The notes under the pieces: generated by a model
The model's input: only the letters and a program-made list of their open reading frames with translations
Told to the model about the DNA's origin: nothing
Databases searched by the model: none
Position numbers and translations under genes: made by a program
Source: Axinella damicornis
Lineage: Eukaryota; Porifera; Demospongiae; Axinellida; Axinellidae
Direction: 5' to 3'
DNA: 64,000 nt
Assembly: GCA_963931865.1 (NCBI GenBank)
Contig: OZ007507.1
Location: 18,349,086-18,413,085 of the forward strand
Shown: in pieces, positions 36,111 to 47,535 of the stretch
How positions within the stretch are numbered: position 1 is the stretch's first letter
Layout of the letters: each line of letters starts with the position of its first letter

Positions 36111-36905
36111 ATTCTGGATTAAGATCTAAATAAACAAGGTGCACTCTTCCTTCTCCTCCTTGCACAAATCATAGTTCTGCATGCACTCACATAATGCTCC
36201 AAGGACTGCATGTGAGACAGAGTATATGGCCTAACTGATCGACTTGAAACTACACGTTTTATGAGATGCATGTAGACTGCACTCAAGACTGGGGTTGTAT
36301 ATGACCTGAGGCCTACTAAATCCCTACACCTCACCATGTGCTACTGTCTAGTAAAAGGGTAGGTGTTGTTTGCCAGCTCAGTGCTGATTACGTCAAAACT
36401 ATTGCTTTAAATCCATGTCCAGTGATTATGCTAGTCTACTGTATTATAGTGAAGGGGAAAGGGTCAAATTCATGTCACTGGTAGAACACAAATAAAACCT
36501 TGAAGTGTGTAACGTGTCAATATCAAAAACTACATTGAAAGGAGTCACATCCATAGCAAGCTCCAATTTACATTGTCCCCTCCCCCACCAATGCACTGGA
36601 TGAAACCCTGACTGCATGTTGATTTTAGGATCTCTCTCCTGAATTAGTTCTGAATGTGAGCATGATTCTGCTGGAGTTGGGCATCCCTGATTACCATGTC
36701 CAGTGATTATCGCTACACTACTGAGCTAGACTGTGTTCTATAAAAGGATCAAACCATGTCACCAGTTTGTATAAAAACCACAACTAAATGGAGTCACTTC
36801 TAGCGAGCTCCGATTTAGCCCATAGTTGTTCACTGTTAGATCAGAGAAATGCTAGAGGAATGCTATTAGCATGTTGGCTACTCACATACTGCAATTCATA
36901 TGCAC
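36111..36905. other. Gene-free stretch containing the empty LINE site
   Basis: 36600-36905 is a duplicate of 38640-38739 joined to 40706-40920. Here GGGCATCCCTGATTACCATG is uninterrupted. No gene was seen. Confidence 0.6.
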
Positions 36906-37125
36906 AAGTCTCTGAAGGGCCAGGCAGCACAGTTGGGGGTGAGACAGCATGAGGGTGAATACTATCACACAAGCTGCAGTGCAGTCACCCGCCCCCTTTT
37001 GTTGCTTCAGACAAATATGCAGTCATGAATTATATGATCACAATTGGGAGATTCAGAGTTAAGAGGAATATCATTAAAACTTCCTGTTATGCCAGAAATT
37101 CCTGGAAATGTAATTACTAAGTACT
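36906..37125 (+). repeat. Dispersed stem-forming repeat, full copy
   Basis: AGTCTCTGAAGGGCCAGGCA, GGGGGTGAGACAGCATGAGG, CCGCCCCCTTTTGTTGCTTC and AAATTCCTGGAAATGTAATT in order. Confidence 0.7.
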
Positions 37126-37207
37126 ATGAATAAGTAACCCAAAGCAAAATAAGGTTTGTCTTGTGATAGCCACATTTAGGTTTAAGAATAACCAGCAATA
37201 GACACCT

Positions 37208-37208
<1 letters not shown>

Positions 37209-37239
<31 letters not shown>
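37209..37239. repeat. Poly-C tract, 31 bp
   Basis: An uninterrupted C run in non-coding DNA between a dispersed repeat and a nested transposon. Confidence 0.9.
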
Positions 37240-37241
<2 letters not shown>

Positions 37242-37679
37242 GTATATATGCTGTACAATGATTGTAATGGTACAAGTGATATGTAATCCCAACAGTCTTT
37301 ATGTAGCTAATTGCCACACAAGTAGCAGAATTATGATTTAATAACAAGGTAGGCACAGTTCCTCCTTAGATGTTTCATAGCTCTGATGGTGTGTTTGCAG
37401 GATTGCACAATGCTCCGAGGACTACATGTGAGACAGAAGTTAGCCCAGCTGAGGCTCCATCCTTTCCATACCTTCAGTGTTTGCATCTCTCTGCACTGCA
37501 AGGGTTTCATCCAGAATTATATTTTTTGGGGGAGGTTCAGCGCTCGGACTGGGCATGTGGGTGTGCTTAGCTTTGTAACTTGCTTGTTTGGTTGTTGTCG
37601 TGTTGTCTGTGGTCGTTCTCCATCCATGTCTATTCACTTAGTTATGGGATACTCGTCCACGCCTCACATGAAGTGTATT

Positions 37680-38526
37680 GGAAGTGCAGGCTGAATTTTG
37701 TAACCAAAAATAAAATCATGGCACTCGAATTGGACCTAGCTGGTCAATGGTGTTAAAATAGTCATCAAAGGCATATAAAGGGCATGATGGGAACTGGCAA
37801 ATTTATCTGCTGTCTCGCTCGAGAAAAGTGGTTAATACCGTATATCTGGAAATTTTCGTTGTAAAAATATTTTCGTGGTTGCCATAAACCACGAAAATTT
37901 TTTGACACGAAATTATTTTTACACGCGTGAACAGTCAAGTCAATCTTTTCGCGATGCTAGCTAGTTAGCTACTTCGCGAGATGGCCCTCGTTAGACAGCT
38001 ACCTGCAACCGAGGGACGGTCTGAGTCTCCTTGGGAAAAGCGAGCAAACACGCGACACCTTTCTCGCGGCGGTAAGTGTCCGATAATCGTTTCGTTCTTT
38101 ACTGCATATCGTACGCGGGTACCTGTCTGTGGCGTTCCTAGGTTTTCATTCACGAGTTCTTGGCCAACAGCTGCTTCCCAAGGTTCCAGATAAACGCAGT
38201 AGCCTCGCAGCAAGCCCTTCGTACTACTTTTCTCCGACGTGTCAGAGAAGTTGCCGTAAAAAACATTTCGTGGGTAACCCGATCCACGAAAATATTATGA
38301 CACGAAAATTTAAAACACGAAAATTTTACTACACGAAAATTTCCAGATATACGGTACCGTTTTTTGGTGAACTGAACTGATCGTTTTTGGACGGCTATAT
38401 ATAGCTACAGAGTATCCGTAAAAGCTTCCGTCATTCCCTGCAGCTTGTGACAGCGCACCTCCACCGCGTTGCTCACGCTCTTCATATTAGACATTTTTGG
38501 TTACAAAAATTCAGCATGCACTTCCT
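37680..38526. mobile_element. Outer inverted-repeat element carrying the nested 521-bp element
   Basis: GGAAGTGCAGGCTGAATTTT (37680) is matched in inverse by AAAATTCAGCATGCACTTCC (ending about 38526). The pairing continues through TGTAACCAAAAAT / ATTTTTGGTTACA. The 521-bp element at 37836-38356 sits between the two ends, which suggests insertion into an older foldback element. Confidence 0.55.
37836..38356 (-). mobile_element. 521-bp TIR element with HIRAN-like fragment, copy 2 (inverted)
   Basis: Same length, ends and HIRAN-like frame (here 38213-37965, minus) as 33972-34492. The 82-residue frame is identical in both copies. Only a few differences are visible, for example in the T/A run near CCCACGAAAT, which implies recent mobility or gene conversion. 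Confidence 0.75.
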
Positions 38527-38739
38527 TGAGCGGCATGCACACGAGTATACCGTAACCTTAATTAGTTTGATCTGCATTTGTTTTGGGGGGAAGCTTTAAT
38601 GTTTGGGGGGTGAGCCACGTCCAATGTCCCCCCCACCCACACACTGGATGAAACCCTGACTGCATGTTGATTTTAGGATCTCTCTCCTGAATTAGTTCTG
38701 AATGTGAGCATGATTCTGCTGGAGTTGGGCATCCCTGAT

Positions 38740-40705
38740 ATAAGTTATTATTATTATTATTATTATTATTATTGCTTTACAGCAGAGTGCATGTTGTGAC
38801 GGTGGTGAGAGTGGTACACAAAAGAGACTGAAAGTTAGCTGAGAATGAGAACTGCTGTAGGTCAGCTAAAAGATTCTTAGCTGCCTTAAACTTAATACTT
38901 ATTCGTTAGGTTAAGGGACGACTTTACAAAGATTGGACAAAGAACACTAGTAAACATAATATCATATGGGTTTATGAGATTGTGACATGGGTATTAGTGC
39001 TGAGCGAGAAGGACACCTTCAGATTGGTGGTGGTCTTGTCAGGTGGAAGTTTGTGGTAACTGGCATATGACGTTAGTAGTAGTCAACAGTTGCTATAGTG
39101 AGGTGAATACTGTCCTGGGAACAGTTGAACATTTAGAACAGGGACATGAATAGTGGAAGGAGCAGGTGGATTCAGGGTTGAAGTTGGCGAGAAAGTGGTT
39201 CCAAAGAGTAACGTTGAGACGATGCTTTATTAGCTTGTAGCTAAGAGTCAAGTCTATAGCTGGGAGTGAATTCCATAGAGATGGTAATCTATTGAAATAA
39301 AACTGTTTATCTCTTGAATGTTTTGATAGAGGTTGGACTAGCTTCATATGCGATCCAGACCTAGTTTGGTTCGTGCTGAAGGAGACAAAATTGACAATAT
39401 TAAATGAGCTGCTGTTAGCATCAGGAGATTTCAAAGATTTGATGAAGAAGCAGATGTCGTGTAGTTCGAACAACATCGATAGAGGCAGTAGGTGCAGCTT
39501 TGTCAACCTTGCTTTGTAGTCAGAAGTATAGTCGTTTAGAATGTATTTTGTTGCACGGCGTTGAATTGATTCTATTAAGTTGATGTCTTTGATCAGAACC
39601 GGTCTCCAGATTTGTGAGCCATATAACAGTTGGGATCTCACAAGAGATATGTAGAGTCGTTTCTTTGTACTGATACTATTTGTAGCACAGAAAGTGCGGC
39701 GAAGCAGCCCCAACTTCTTGTAGGCTTTAGAGGATATGAGGTGCAGGTGATCTGACCACTTAAGGTCAGATGCTATTACAATGCCCAGGTCCTTGTGAGA
39801 GTTGCAAGGTGCAATTGACCGACCATTTATGTAGTAGGAGGAGTCAGCTGTACACAGAGGGTTAGAGCGTTTGGTATTGATGGATAAGAGATGGAGCTTA
39901 GTTTCATTGAATGCCAACAGCCACTTTTTGCTCCAAGAGGAAACCCCATCCAGGTCGGATTGCAGCAGGAGACTATCAGAAGGTGAGGATATGCGAGAGA
40001 GGCATTTGGTGTCGTCCGCAAAAAGGAATAACTTAGTGAAGAGGCTACTGGATGGGAGATCGTTGATGTATATAAGAAACATGAGGGGACCCAGAATGCT
40101 TCCCTGGGGTACCCCAGAGATCACAGGAAGTGAAGAGGAAGAGCAACCAGAGATTGAGACATGTTGCTGTCTGCCTAGTAAGTAGGCGCGAAACCAATAC
40201 CAGAGACTCCCATTTACACCCACTTTCCGGAGCTTCAGTAGCAGTTCATGGTGGGGAACGCTGTCAAATGCTTTCCTGAAGTCGAGGTATATGACATCAC
40301 ATCTGGCATTGCTGTTGATATCATATGAATGTTGGCTAGGAAGGTAAGTAGTTGTTGAACTGCTGAGCGGTGCTGGAGAAAGCCAAATTGGGAATCATGG
40401 ATGATGTTGTGCTTCATGATGAACGCACTCAGTTTGTCATAGACTAGACGTTCGAGGACTTTTGAAATAATACAGAGGAGGGAAATAGGACGATAGTTAA
40501 TTACTTGACTTTTATCTCCAGATTTATAGACAGGAGTAATTGAATGGTGCTTCCATTCTAGAGGAATGATGTGCTTGGAGATGCTTAGAGAATAGAGGTG
40601 GTGCAGCGGGATGTAGAGCGCTAGTGAACAGTGTTTCAACAATTTGGAGCCAATTCCATCACAGCCCATAGATTTGTTAGGGTCTAGGCATTGCCAGCTT
40701 CATGT
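38740..40705 (-). mobile_element. 5'-truncated CR1/L2/jockey-type LINE
   Basis: The minus strand carries reverse transcriptase, about 320 bp of 3' UTR and a (TAA)n tail (plus-strand TTA repeats at 38745-38773). Comparison with the uninterrupted duplicate at 36690 places the insertion between ...CCCTGAT and TTACCATG, with TGAT at both borders as a possible short target duplication. The 5' end falls inside the RT domain, so endonuclease and ORF1 are absent. Confidence 0.8.
39093..40697 (-). pseudogene. LINE reverse transcriptase, frameshifted
   Basis: The upstream frame begins LDPNKSMGCDGIGSKLLKHC (RT motif 0/1) and continues with SITPVYKSGDKSQVINYRPI and FGFLQHRSAVQQLL. The reading then shifts by one base near 40320-40350. 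The downstream frame gives DVIYLDFRKAFDSVPHHELL (motif A), SGVPQGSILGPLMFLIYIND (motif B), LFADDT (catalytic FADD motif C), NSHKDLGIVI and a thumb region, and ends at TGA 39093. The C-terminal FNRLPSLWNSLP and CPCSKC are typical of CR1/L2/jockey-like elements. It is inactive because of the frameshift and truncation. Confidence 0.85.
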
Positions 40706-40920
40706 TGATTACCATGTCCAGTGATTATCGCTACACTACTGAGCTAGACTGTGTTCTAGAAAAGGATCAAACCATGTCACTAGTTTGTATAAAAACCACA
40801 ACTAAATGGAGTCACTTCTAGCGAGCTCCGATTTAGCCCATAGTTGTTCACTGTTAGATCAGGGAATGCTAGAGGAATGCTATTAGCACGTTGGCTACTC
40901 ACATACTGCAATTCATATTG

Positions 40921-41135
40921 ATAGGTCTCTGAAGGGTCAGGCAGCACAGTTGGGGGTGAGACAGCATGAGGGTGAATACTATCACACAAGCTGCAGTGCA
41001 GTCTCCCCCTTTTGTTGTTTCAGACAAATATGCAGTCATGAATTATATCATCATATTGGGAGATTGAATATTGTGCCCAGAACTTCCTGTTATGCCAGAA
41101 ATTCCTGGAAATGTAATTACTAAGCTTCCTGGGTA
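40921..41135 (+). repeat. Dispersed stem-forming repeat, copy
   Basis: AGGTCTCTGAAGGGTCAGGC to the AAATTCCTGGAAATGTAATT block. One C is missing from the GTCTCCCCC arm. Confidence 0.7.
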
Positions 41136-43017
41136 CCTGAATAATGTAATACTGATACATTTGTTTAATTGGAACCAAGAAATGACTAGCAGTAGAACTT
41201 GTTATGGGCTCCTGATTATATTGTGCCAGCATAATTCACCAATACCTATAGTACGTATTGCAATTGTACGGCACTTATTACATATTACTAGACATAAAAT
41301 CACATATGCGGACATGATAGCGGAGCAGGGGATTGGCTAACAAATACCCACTGGTAGTTACACTCAGGGGAATGTTTGAGTACTCAGGAAAGGCATGTAA
41401 AGATTCTGACTGCATTGTTGTGATCGCTGTCGTGCACTAACTGAAACGTATAATATTTGTGTGGAAACTCACCTTAGTGAGGTTATTAGCACAGATGAAT
41501 CCCTTAGCCTATTCACATAGCTACATGACTGACTTCCTTCTCTTCTCACTTTAGTCACAGAAGGATTCACGCATTGCTGAAGAAGCTGCCTTGTGGGCGG
41601 CCAGACTGCTACTCTTCTCAGAGCTATACTCTCTCAAAGAAGCAATCAAGCTGAGATCGAAGACGTAGTCTTTTGTCTTCCAGTTTTGGCCACAATTGGA
41701 TGCTTCGACTGTCATTGCAGTATGCAACAGATAAGTGGAGCAAATTGTAAGCTAGTTGCCTACAAGTAGCCGAGGCTAGCTGTAAGTACCAGCGGTAAAA
41801 TTTGAGGAGAAGATTTTTCTTGCTGGTTAGCTTTTTGAGCACATGAAATGTATAGCTTAGACCAAATTTGTAAAAGGTAGTAATGGTAGGTGTACGTCCA
41901 CTTAAGGATACGGGTATGCACATATGCCTTGATGTCAGATTCTTTCTACATAATTATATGACCACACGTCAAGAAAAGAAGCCACGTCTCCATCATTGCA
42001 CAGTGACAATGGACCTGGACCAGCAACCTTTCTCTGGGCAGCAGGCTTTGATTCTTCATGCATCATAAATGTTGGTGTTGTGATCAATGGTTATCATCAT
42101 CTCAGGGGAGGAGGGGGTGGGGCATGGTTAAATAATAAGCTTTGACCCTTTGTCCGAACCTTTAACCCATTGTTGACTCAAAGTGGTGTCAGTTAGAACT
42201 TTGCAGAATCATAGCTATCCAAAACTACTGTTCTTACCAGTTTGCAGAATCAGCACTACACGTTTATCATGAGTGGCTATTTTTGCTCAATGACACTCCA
42301 ACCCTGCATAAAAAATATGTAGCAACATACTCAGTGATAGTGCTGGGCGATATCAAACTATGCCATCATAACAAGTGATAATTATAACAATATGACTAAA
42401 TGTCTACACATTCATGGACTCCAATCACATTTCAGTTTATGGTGACAGTTAGAGGGTGCACAATATTATCCCATGCACTTGCCACTGAAGCAGAGGGTGT
42501 TTATGAGCTATAATTTCCACCCTCAGGGTATATACTTGCAAGGAATTATGGTTCATAATTCCCTGCTCAGGGTAATAGCTACGTACCAACCAATGAAGTT
42601 GAACAGTACTGTTGCAGCTATGTTGTTGAGGCTCCTCCAGTTCAGCTTGTCATATCTACATCAAGAACTGACTGTGAAGTGCTGACATGTAACTGGAATT
42701 GGATAGTTCAGAGAGCTGGTGAAGTGAAAGCGCATCATACAAGCATGTCAAGCAAGCCCCTACTGAGCTTCAGTAGTTATCAGCCATCTCACAAGCTTGT
42801 TGTTCACATTAAGAGTTTCGGATGGGGGTAGGGTTCGGTGCTAACCTCTTGTGCGCTATGACAACCAGTAAAACTCGAAACTATATAGTATGCGGAGAAA
42901 CAAGCCTGGATTTCTATACAGTATCGGTTTACATATCAGAATACACAAATAATATTCAAAGCCCCAAAGGTGAAGCCTGAGGTTTCATTAAATATTACTA
43001 ATTGCAATTCATATTGA

Positions 43018-43125
43018 TAGGTCTCTGAAGGGCCAGGCAGCACAGTTGGGGGTGAGACAGTATGAACTATGTAATCTTGCCCCCTTTTGTTGTTTTAGAC
43101 AAACACGTTGTCATGAATTATCTGA
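43018..43125 (+). repeat. Dispersed stem-forming repeat, short loop copy
   Basis: GGGGGTGAGACAG followed after only about 20 nt by CTTGCCCCC. The outer part of the stem is kept. The 3' half of the repeat is lost. Confidence 0.6.
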
Positions 43126-44053
43126 ATGATGTATGCCAATTTACCGCCTCTTCACCTGTGAATACCTAATATGCATGCAGAGTCATTGCAGACGGATGCC
43201 ATCACCTGCAGGTGGCATACCCAACAGCTGTTACCACGCCCCTACCATGTTTCTTGGCTATTCCACAATGAACTCACATTCCCATGCGAAAGAACAAGCT
43301 GATCTGGTGGTGTGCTTGCATGTATCATATCTCTGATGGGATGTGTACTCAAATAGTGCCCCAACTTAGGACTGAGAAACAGTATGTGTATGGCCCAAGG
43401 TTCTGTCCTCTTGTAATTGATATACTTAGACCTGGGGCCTATCTACCTCCCTACACCTCAACTTGTGTTACCATACATATATTATTGTTAAAACATTTTC
43501 GCAAATGCAACCGAATGTGAAATTTATCGCATGAAATTTACTATGTAACAACTACTGATGGAAATGACGGTAATAAATAAGAAGGAACACACGTGCTTTG
43601 GCCAGGTCCATTTTGCACAACTCGTGGCTCTGTTGCACTACTTTCAAACAAGAGATGACTTCTAAAGGCTAACTGTCAACTAGAATACATTCTAATCCAT
43701 TGTTCAAGTAACCGAGAGGACGGAGATGCAGGAGAATTACAAGCAGTAGCTACAATGCGAAGATGCAGGCCAAAATAGAACAATGTGTGACACCATGATG
43801 ACTCCACAGCAGGTCAAGTTTTTTTCCGAAGAGGCTGGGTTGGCATGCGAGTGAAAGCATGGCAAACATGGCAAGGTGATAACAAAATGTTGTGAGTGCT
43901 TCAGTTCACAAACATTTTCAACACGAACGATTTACACAGCATACTGTTTAGTAATGGATGTGTGGCAGCTTGGTGAACAAGCGACCCATAATTGTTAGAT
44001 AAGAGGAATGCTATTAGCATGTTGACTGCTCACATACTGCAATTCATATGCAT

Positions 44054-44250
44054 AGGTCTCTGAAGGGCCAGGCAGCACAGTTGGGGGTGAGACAGCATGA
44101 GGGTGAATACTATCACACAAGCTGCAGTGTCATCCCCTGTAAATGTTTTAGACAAATGTGTTGTCATAAATTGTACATATAAGTATATACGTACAATCAC
44201 ACTGGGATATTCAAAACTGCCTTAATTTTGGCATTCCAAAACTGATTCCT
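44054..44250 (+). repeat. Dispersed stem-forming repeat, diverged copy
   Basis: AGGTCTCTGAAGGGCCAGGC and GGGGGTGAGACAGCATGAGG, with a degraded second arm (TCATCCCCTG) as in the copy at 20442. Confidence 0.6.
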
Positions 44251-44766
44251 GAAAAATGTCATCATTATTATGCTTGAGTAGCTGGTTATCCTTATGTATT
44301 TGTCTTGTAATGGCAAGTATTGGTTTGGCTACCAAGTGCCATAGAATCTGATACGTAGCGATAGTCAAGAAGTTGAACTTAAAAGTTGCTCTAGTGCATT
44401 ATAAATTTAATGTGATGGCTATCTGGAGAGCATTATCAGCAAGCTGTACTACAATTATTATGCTTGCTAAAAGTACTCTTTTACCTGGGTATGCTCCCAT
44501 GTGGCTTGTTTTACATCATGTAGGGTTCAAATAATCAAGGTGGCCATGGTGGCCACCAAAACTTAGTCGCTAGAGTAAAACGCACATTGCTATGGGACCA
44601 TGTTCAGCAAAATGTCATGCAGCAGCTGCATCTTATGCTGTTCAGATGATTCACGTTTCTTAACATTGTTAAATTGACCTATATAGTTCCACACACTGTG
44701 TTTATGTCAGTGTACAAGGATATCTTGGGCAAGTATGTCCTGACAGGTAGATCAGTACATGTAATG

Positions 44767-44894
44767 GCATGGTTTGCTGCGGTATTTGGGATTAATAGCA
44801 CGAGTAATGCAGGAGGCAATTGCACGAGGCGAAGCCGATTGCAATTTACTGCATTATGAATGCTATTAATCCCAAATACCACAGCAAACCATGC
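44767..44894. repeat. Long hairpin of about 128 bp
   Basis: GCATGGTTTGCTGCGGTATT / AATACCACAGCAAACCATGC, continuing through TGGGATTAATAGCA / TGCTATTAATCCCA to GTAATGCAGGAGGCAATTGC. It has a MITE-like structure without an open frame. Confidence 0.75.
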
Positions 44895-46628
44895 TATCAC
44901 AGATTAATCTTCATAGCTTTCAGTACAACAATAATCTCGGTATAATGCATGTAGGTTAGCTAGCTAGCTAGCTACGTACATGAACAGCAGATGGAAATGC
45001 ATGCGCAAAATAATACTAGCTAGCTATTCACAGTCCAAGAAAATAGTAGCTACGTAGTTCTGTTTCCAATTGTTTCGCCATGTTCCAGTAGATTTAGTGT
45101 GCGGTTCTTCGGTTTCAGACTGGTAGACGCTCAATGTCTTGCAGTGCGCTATTGTTGAATGAACAAAGAATGGGATTCTCGGGGTCTAGGTAGCTACAGG
45201 AGCGGTTGAAGGGGGAGGCACGGCCAGTGGAAGTTCTTCGAACAGCGAGTCATTGTCGTCAGCGGTACAGCGAGTCATTGTCATCAGTTTATAAAGACCC
45301 TGCCAAGGCTAAGGTTGCTGCCATGCTGCGATGCTGCACTCGCTCTCAGACGCAATAATGTTGCTTAGTCACGACACCGGATGGCCACACCCACCTGCTT
45401 GAACAGCCAATCAGCTGCCTATTACAGTATTCCACAGTCCTGTAAGTTAGTCTAATCTCATTGGCTGACAACTGTGGTATTACGGAATAATACCACAGTT
45501 TTGTAACTATTAGGACTTTAGAATATGGAGTGTAATATAGCTATAAGATTATACTAATTATTGGTACCTCTGGGAGTGGTGACTGTGTTGCCTGTGGTTA
45601 TAAAATAAATTCACCATCACAAATCGACTCATCCATCTTGACATCTAGAGGGGGAGCATATACAATATGTGCCTGATTCATGGACTATTCTTGAGGATCA
45701 ACTGGCATATTATATATACAAATGCAGTGACTGGTCTTAAGTGACGGCAGGTACATGTAGAGTCTAGCTACTGTAATAATATATGTAATCACAACAGCTT
45801 ACAAATTTTGCTCACAGATCTTCCTGTGACATACATTTCAACTCCAGTAGTTATCATTATAGTCACTGGTGCCATTGGAATGTGGCTGCACAAAACTCCT
45901 ATTGCAGTAGGTAACATCTTTGACTCTGCACAGAAATAACACATACACAACACTAATTTGTTAGGCTCATATGTGAGCAGATTTGAAGCTACAAATAGCT
46001 GTGGTGGGGTTGAACTATATACCCTCATACTTACCTAGGTAAATGTCGTACATAGTGAAATAAAACTCCATGGATTGTTGCAGTCCAATCTGCACCAAGA
46101 GGTAATTTCAGCTACCATAAGCAGATTTGTGACTCTAACCACACCCACTGATTAATGAGCTTTCATTCACTCAAGTTCGTCAACTGAAGTCTATCTATGT
46201 TGCTGGAAGTAACATCATGAACTAAAGTCTCAAAGTACACTGCATTCCTATCAAAAATTTGCATATGGGATTGGGTTGGAATGGCCTGAATGTGTTGTGG
46301 GATAGGAAACTCTTTGGTGGTCTTGATCAGAAGAAGAGCAGCATATTACAGGCATGCTGAAACCCTGCAGGAAAGGCTAAAAAGGTTCACCAACTTAAAG
46401 ACAGTGCTATGACAGAGACTTTGTACACTGTAAAAAGAGAGGTGATCCAGCCTGACAACCCTCACTGAAGGTGTACGGAAGACTGGGAAGGCTCAAATAG
46501 TGTCCTGAAACGTTGGTGTATTGCATTCAGCTGGTACATGTAGTCCACCACTTTGCAATTGGAAGTAACATATGGTGAAAACCAACCAAGTTGATGTCCC
46601 TGCAATGTGTTTTTCTTATTGCTTCATG

Positions 46629-46988
46629 TTAACCCTTTAAGCCCAAATGATGTCTAGATAAGTCGATAAATGCAAAACTTTGGTCAGTTTTCGGCACGCA
46701 CGCTCCACTAATAGATCCCAGTGAAGGCCTCAAACGGATCTTCAAGAAAACATGGTGTACGATGTGCCACCATTCAGATCCAGTCCAAGTTTAGGGAGAC
46801 CCTGGATGAGAATCCAGTTGACATCCACCTTTGACCTCAAATTGCTGGGCTTGTGGGTGGTTATGAATGGTATTGCCAGAGGTGGCCACCAAGTTTGGCC
46901 CCTGAGGAGTGAATGCTGTTGGAGAGGAGCACCTGTGCGCTGAATGCATGAAAATGTGTTCTCATGAATTCCGTAGTTAAAGGGTTAA
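46629..46988. mobile_element. TTAA-flanked MITE, piggyBac-type
   Basis: The ends TTAACCCTTTAA and TTAAAGGGTTAA are inverted and include TTAA on each side. TTAA target duplications are a hallmark of piggyBac-superfamily transposons. The 360-bp interior has no transposase frame. The superfamily assignment rests on the ends only. Confidence 0.6.
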
Positions 46989-47121
46989 CACATGATCAGC
47001 CCACAGGTGCATAATTCAACAGCTCCCAGAAGTGTAATAAAATTACAAGAATTTCTGGATTCCACCTACTCAGGAAGCATAATAATGAATTTCTCCATTA
47101 CCCAGTTCAATAATCACACTT

Positions 47122-47238
47122 CCAGGAATTCTTCATTACCCACTGAAGCAGAATACTATTCCAGGAATTCTTCATTACCCACAAAGCAGAATACTATTTC
47201 CAGGAATTCTTCATTACCCACAAAGCAGAATACTATTT
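47122..47238. repeat. 39-bp tandem repeat, three units
   Basis: Units start CCAGGAATTCTTCATTACCC at 47122, 47161 and 47200. The unit derives from the reversed 3' block of the dispersed repeat (GGAATT...ACAT), so it was amplified inside such a copy. Confidence 0.8.
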
Positions 47239-47324
47239 CCTCTTATCCAATTCTACCTAACTCAGGAAGCATAACTATTACTCTTCCAGGAATTTCTCCT
47301 TTCTCAGTTCAAGAGGTATAATAG

Positions 47325-47535
47325 TCACACTTTTAGGAATTTCTGATTACATTTCAAGGAAGTTCTGGACATAATTGGCCAATGATGTTGAAACTCAGAA
47401 TCTCCAATCATTATAATTCATGACAACAGAGCATTTGTCTAAAACAACAAAAGGGGGCGAAGTACACAGCTGGTGATGATATTCACTGAATGCTGTCTCA
47501 CCTCCAACTGTGCTTCCTGGCCCCTTCAGATACAT
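47325..47535 (-). repeat. Dispersed stem-forming repeat, inverted copy
   Basis: AACAAAAGGGGGCGAAG and TGCTGTCTCACCTCCAACTG then GGCCCCTTCAG, the reverse form of the family. It adjoins the 39-bp tandem array. Confidence 0.6.

Larger units (their letters stand above)
41136..46628. other. Gene-free stretch with scattered repeats
   Basis: It contains two dispersed repeats (43018, 44054), one strong hairpin (44767) and a reverse first-exon-like intron block near 41400-41470 (GAAACTCACCTTAGTGAGG). On the plus strand 45820-45905 a short open stretch after an acceptor-like TCACAG encodes a hydrophobic segment (TPVVIIIVTGAIGMWL) that could be one membrane span. It has no supported partner exons. Nothing else stands out. 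Confidence 0.4.
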
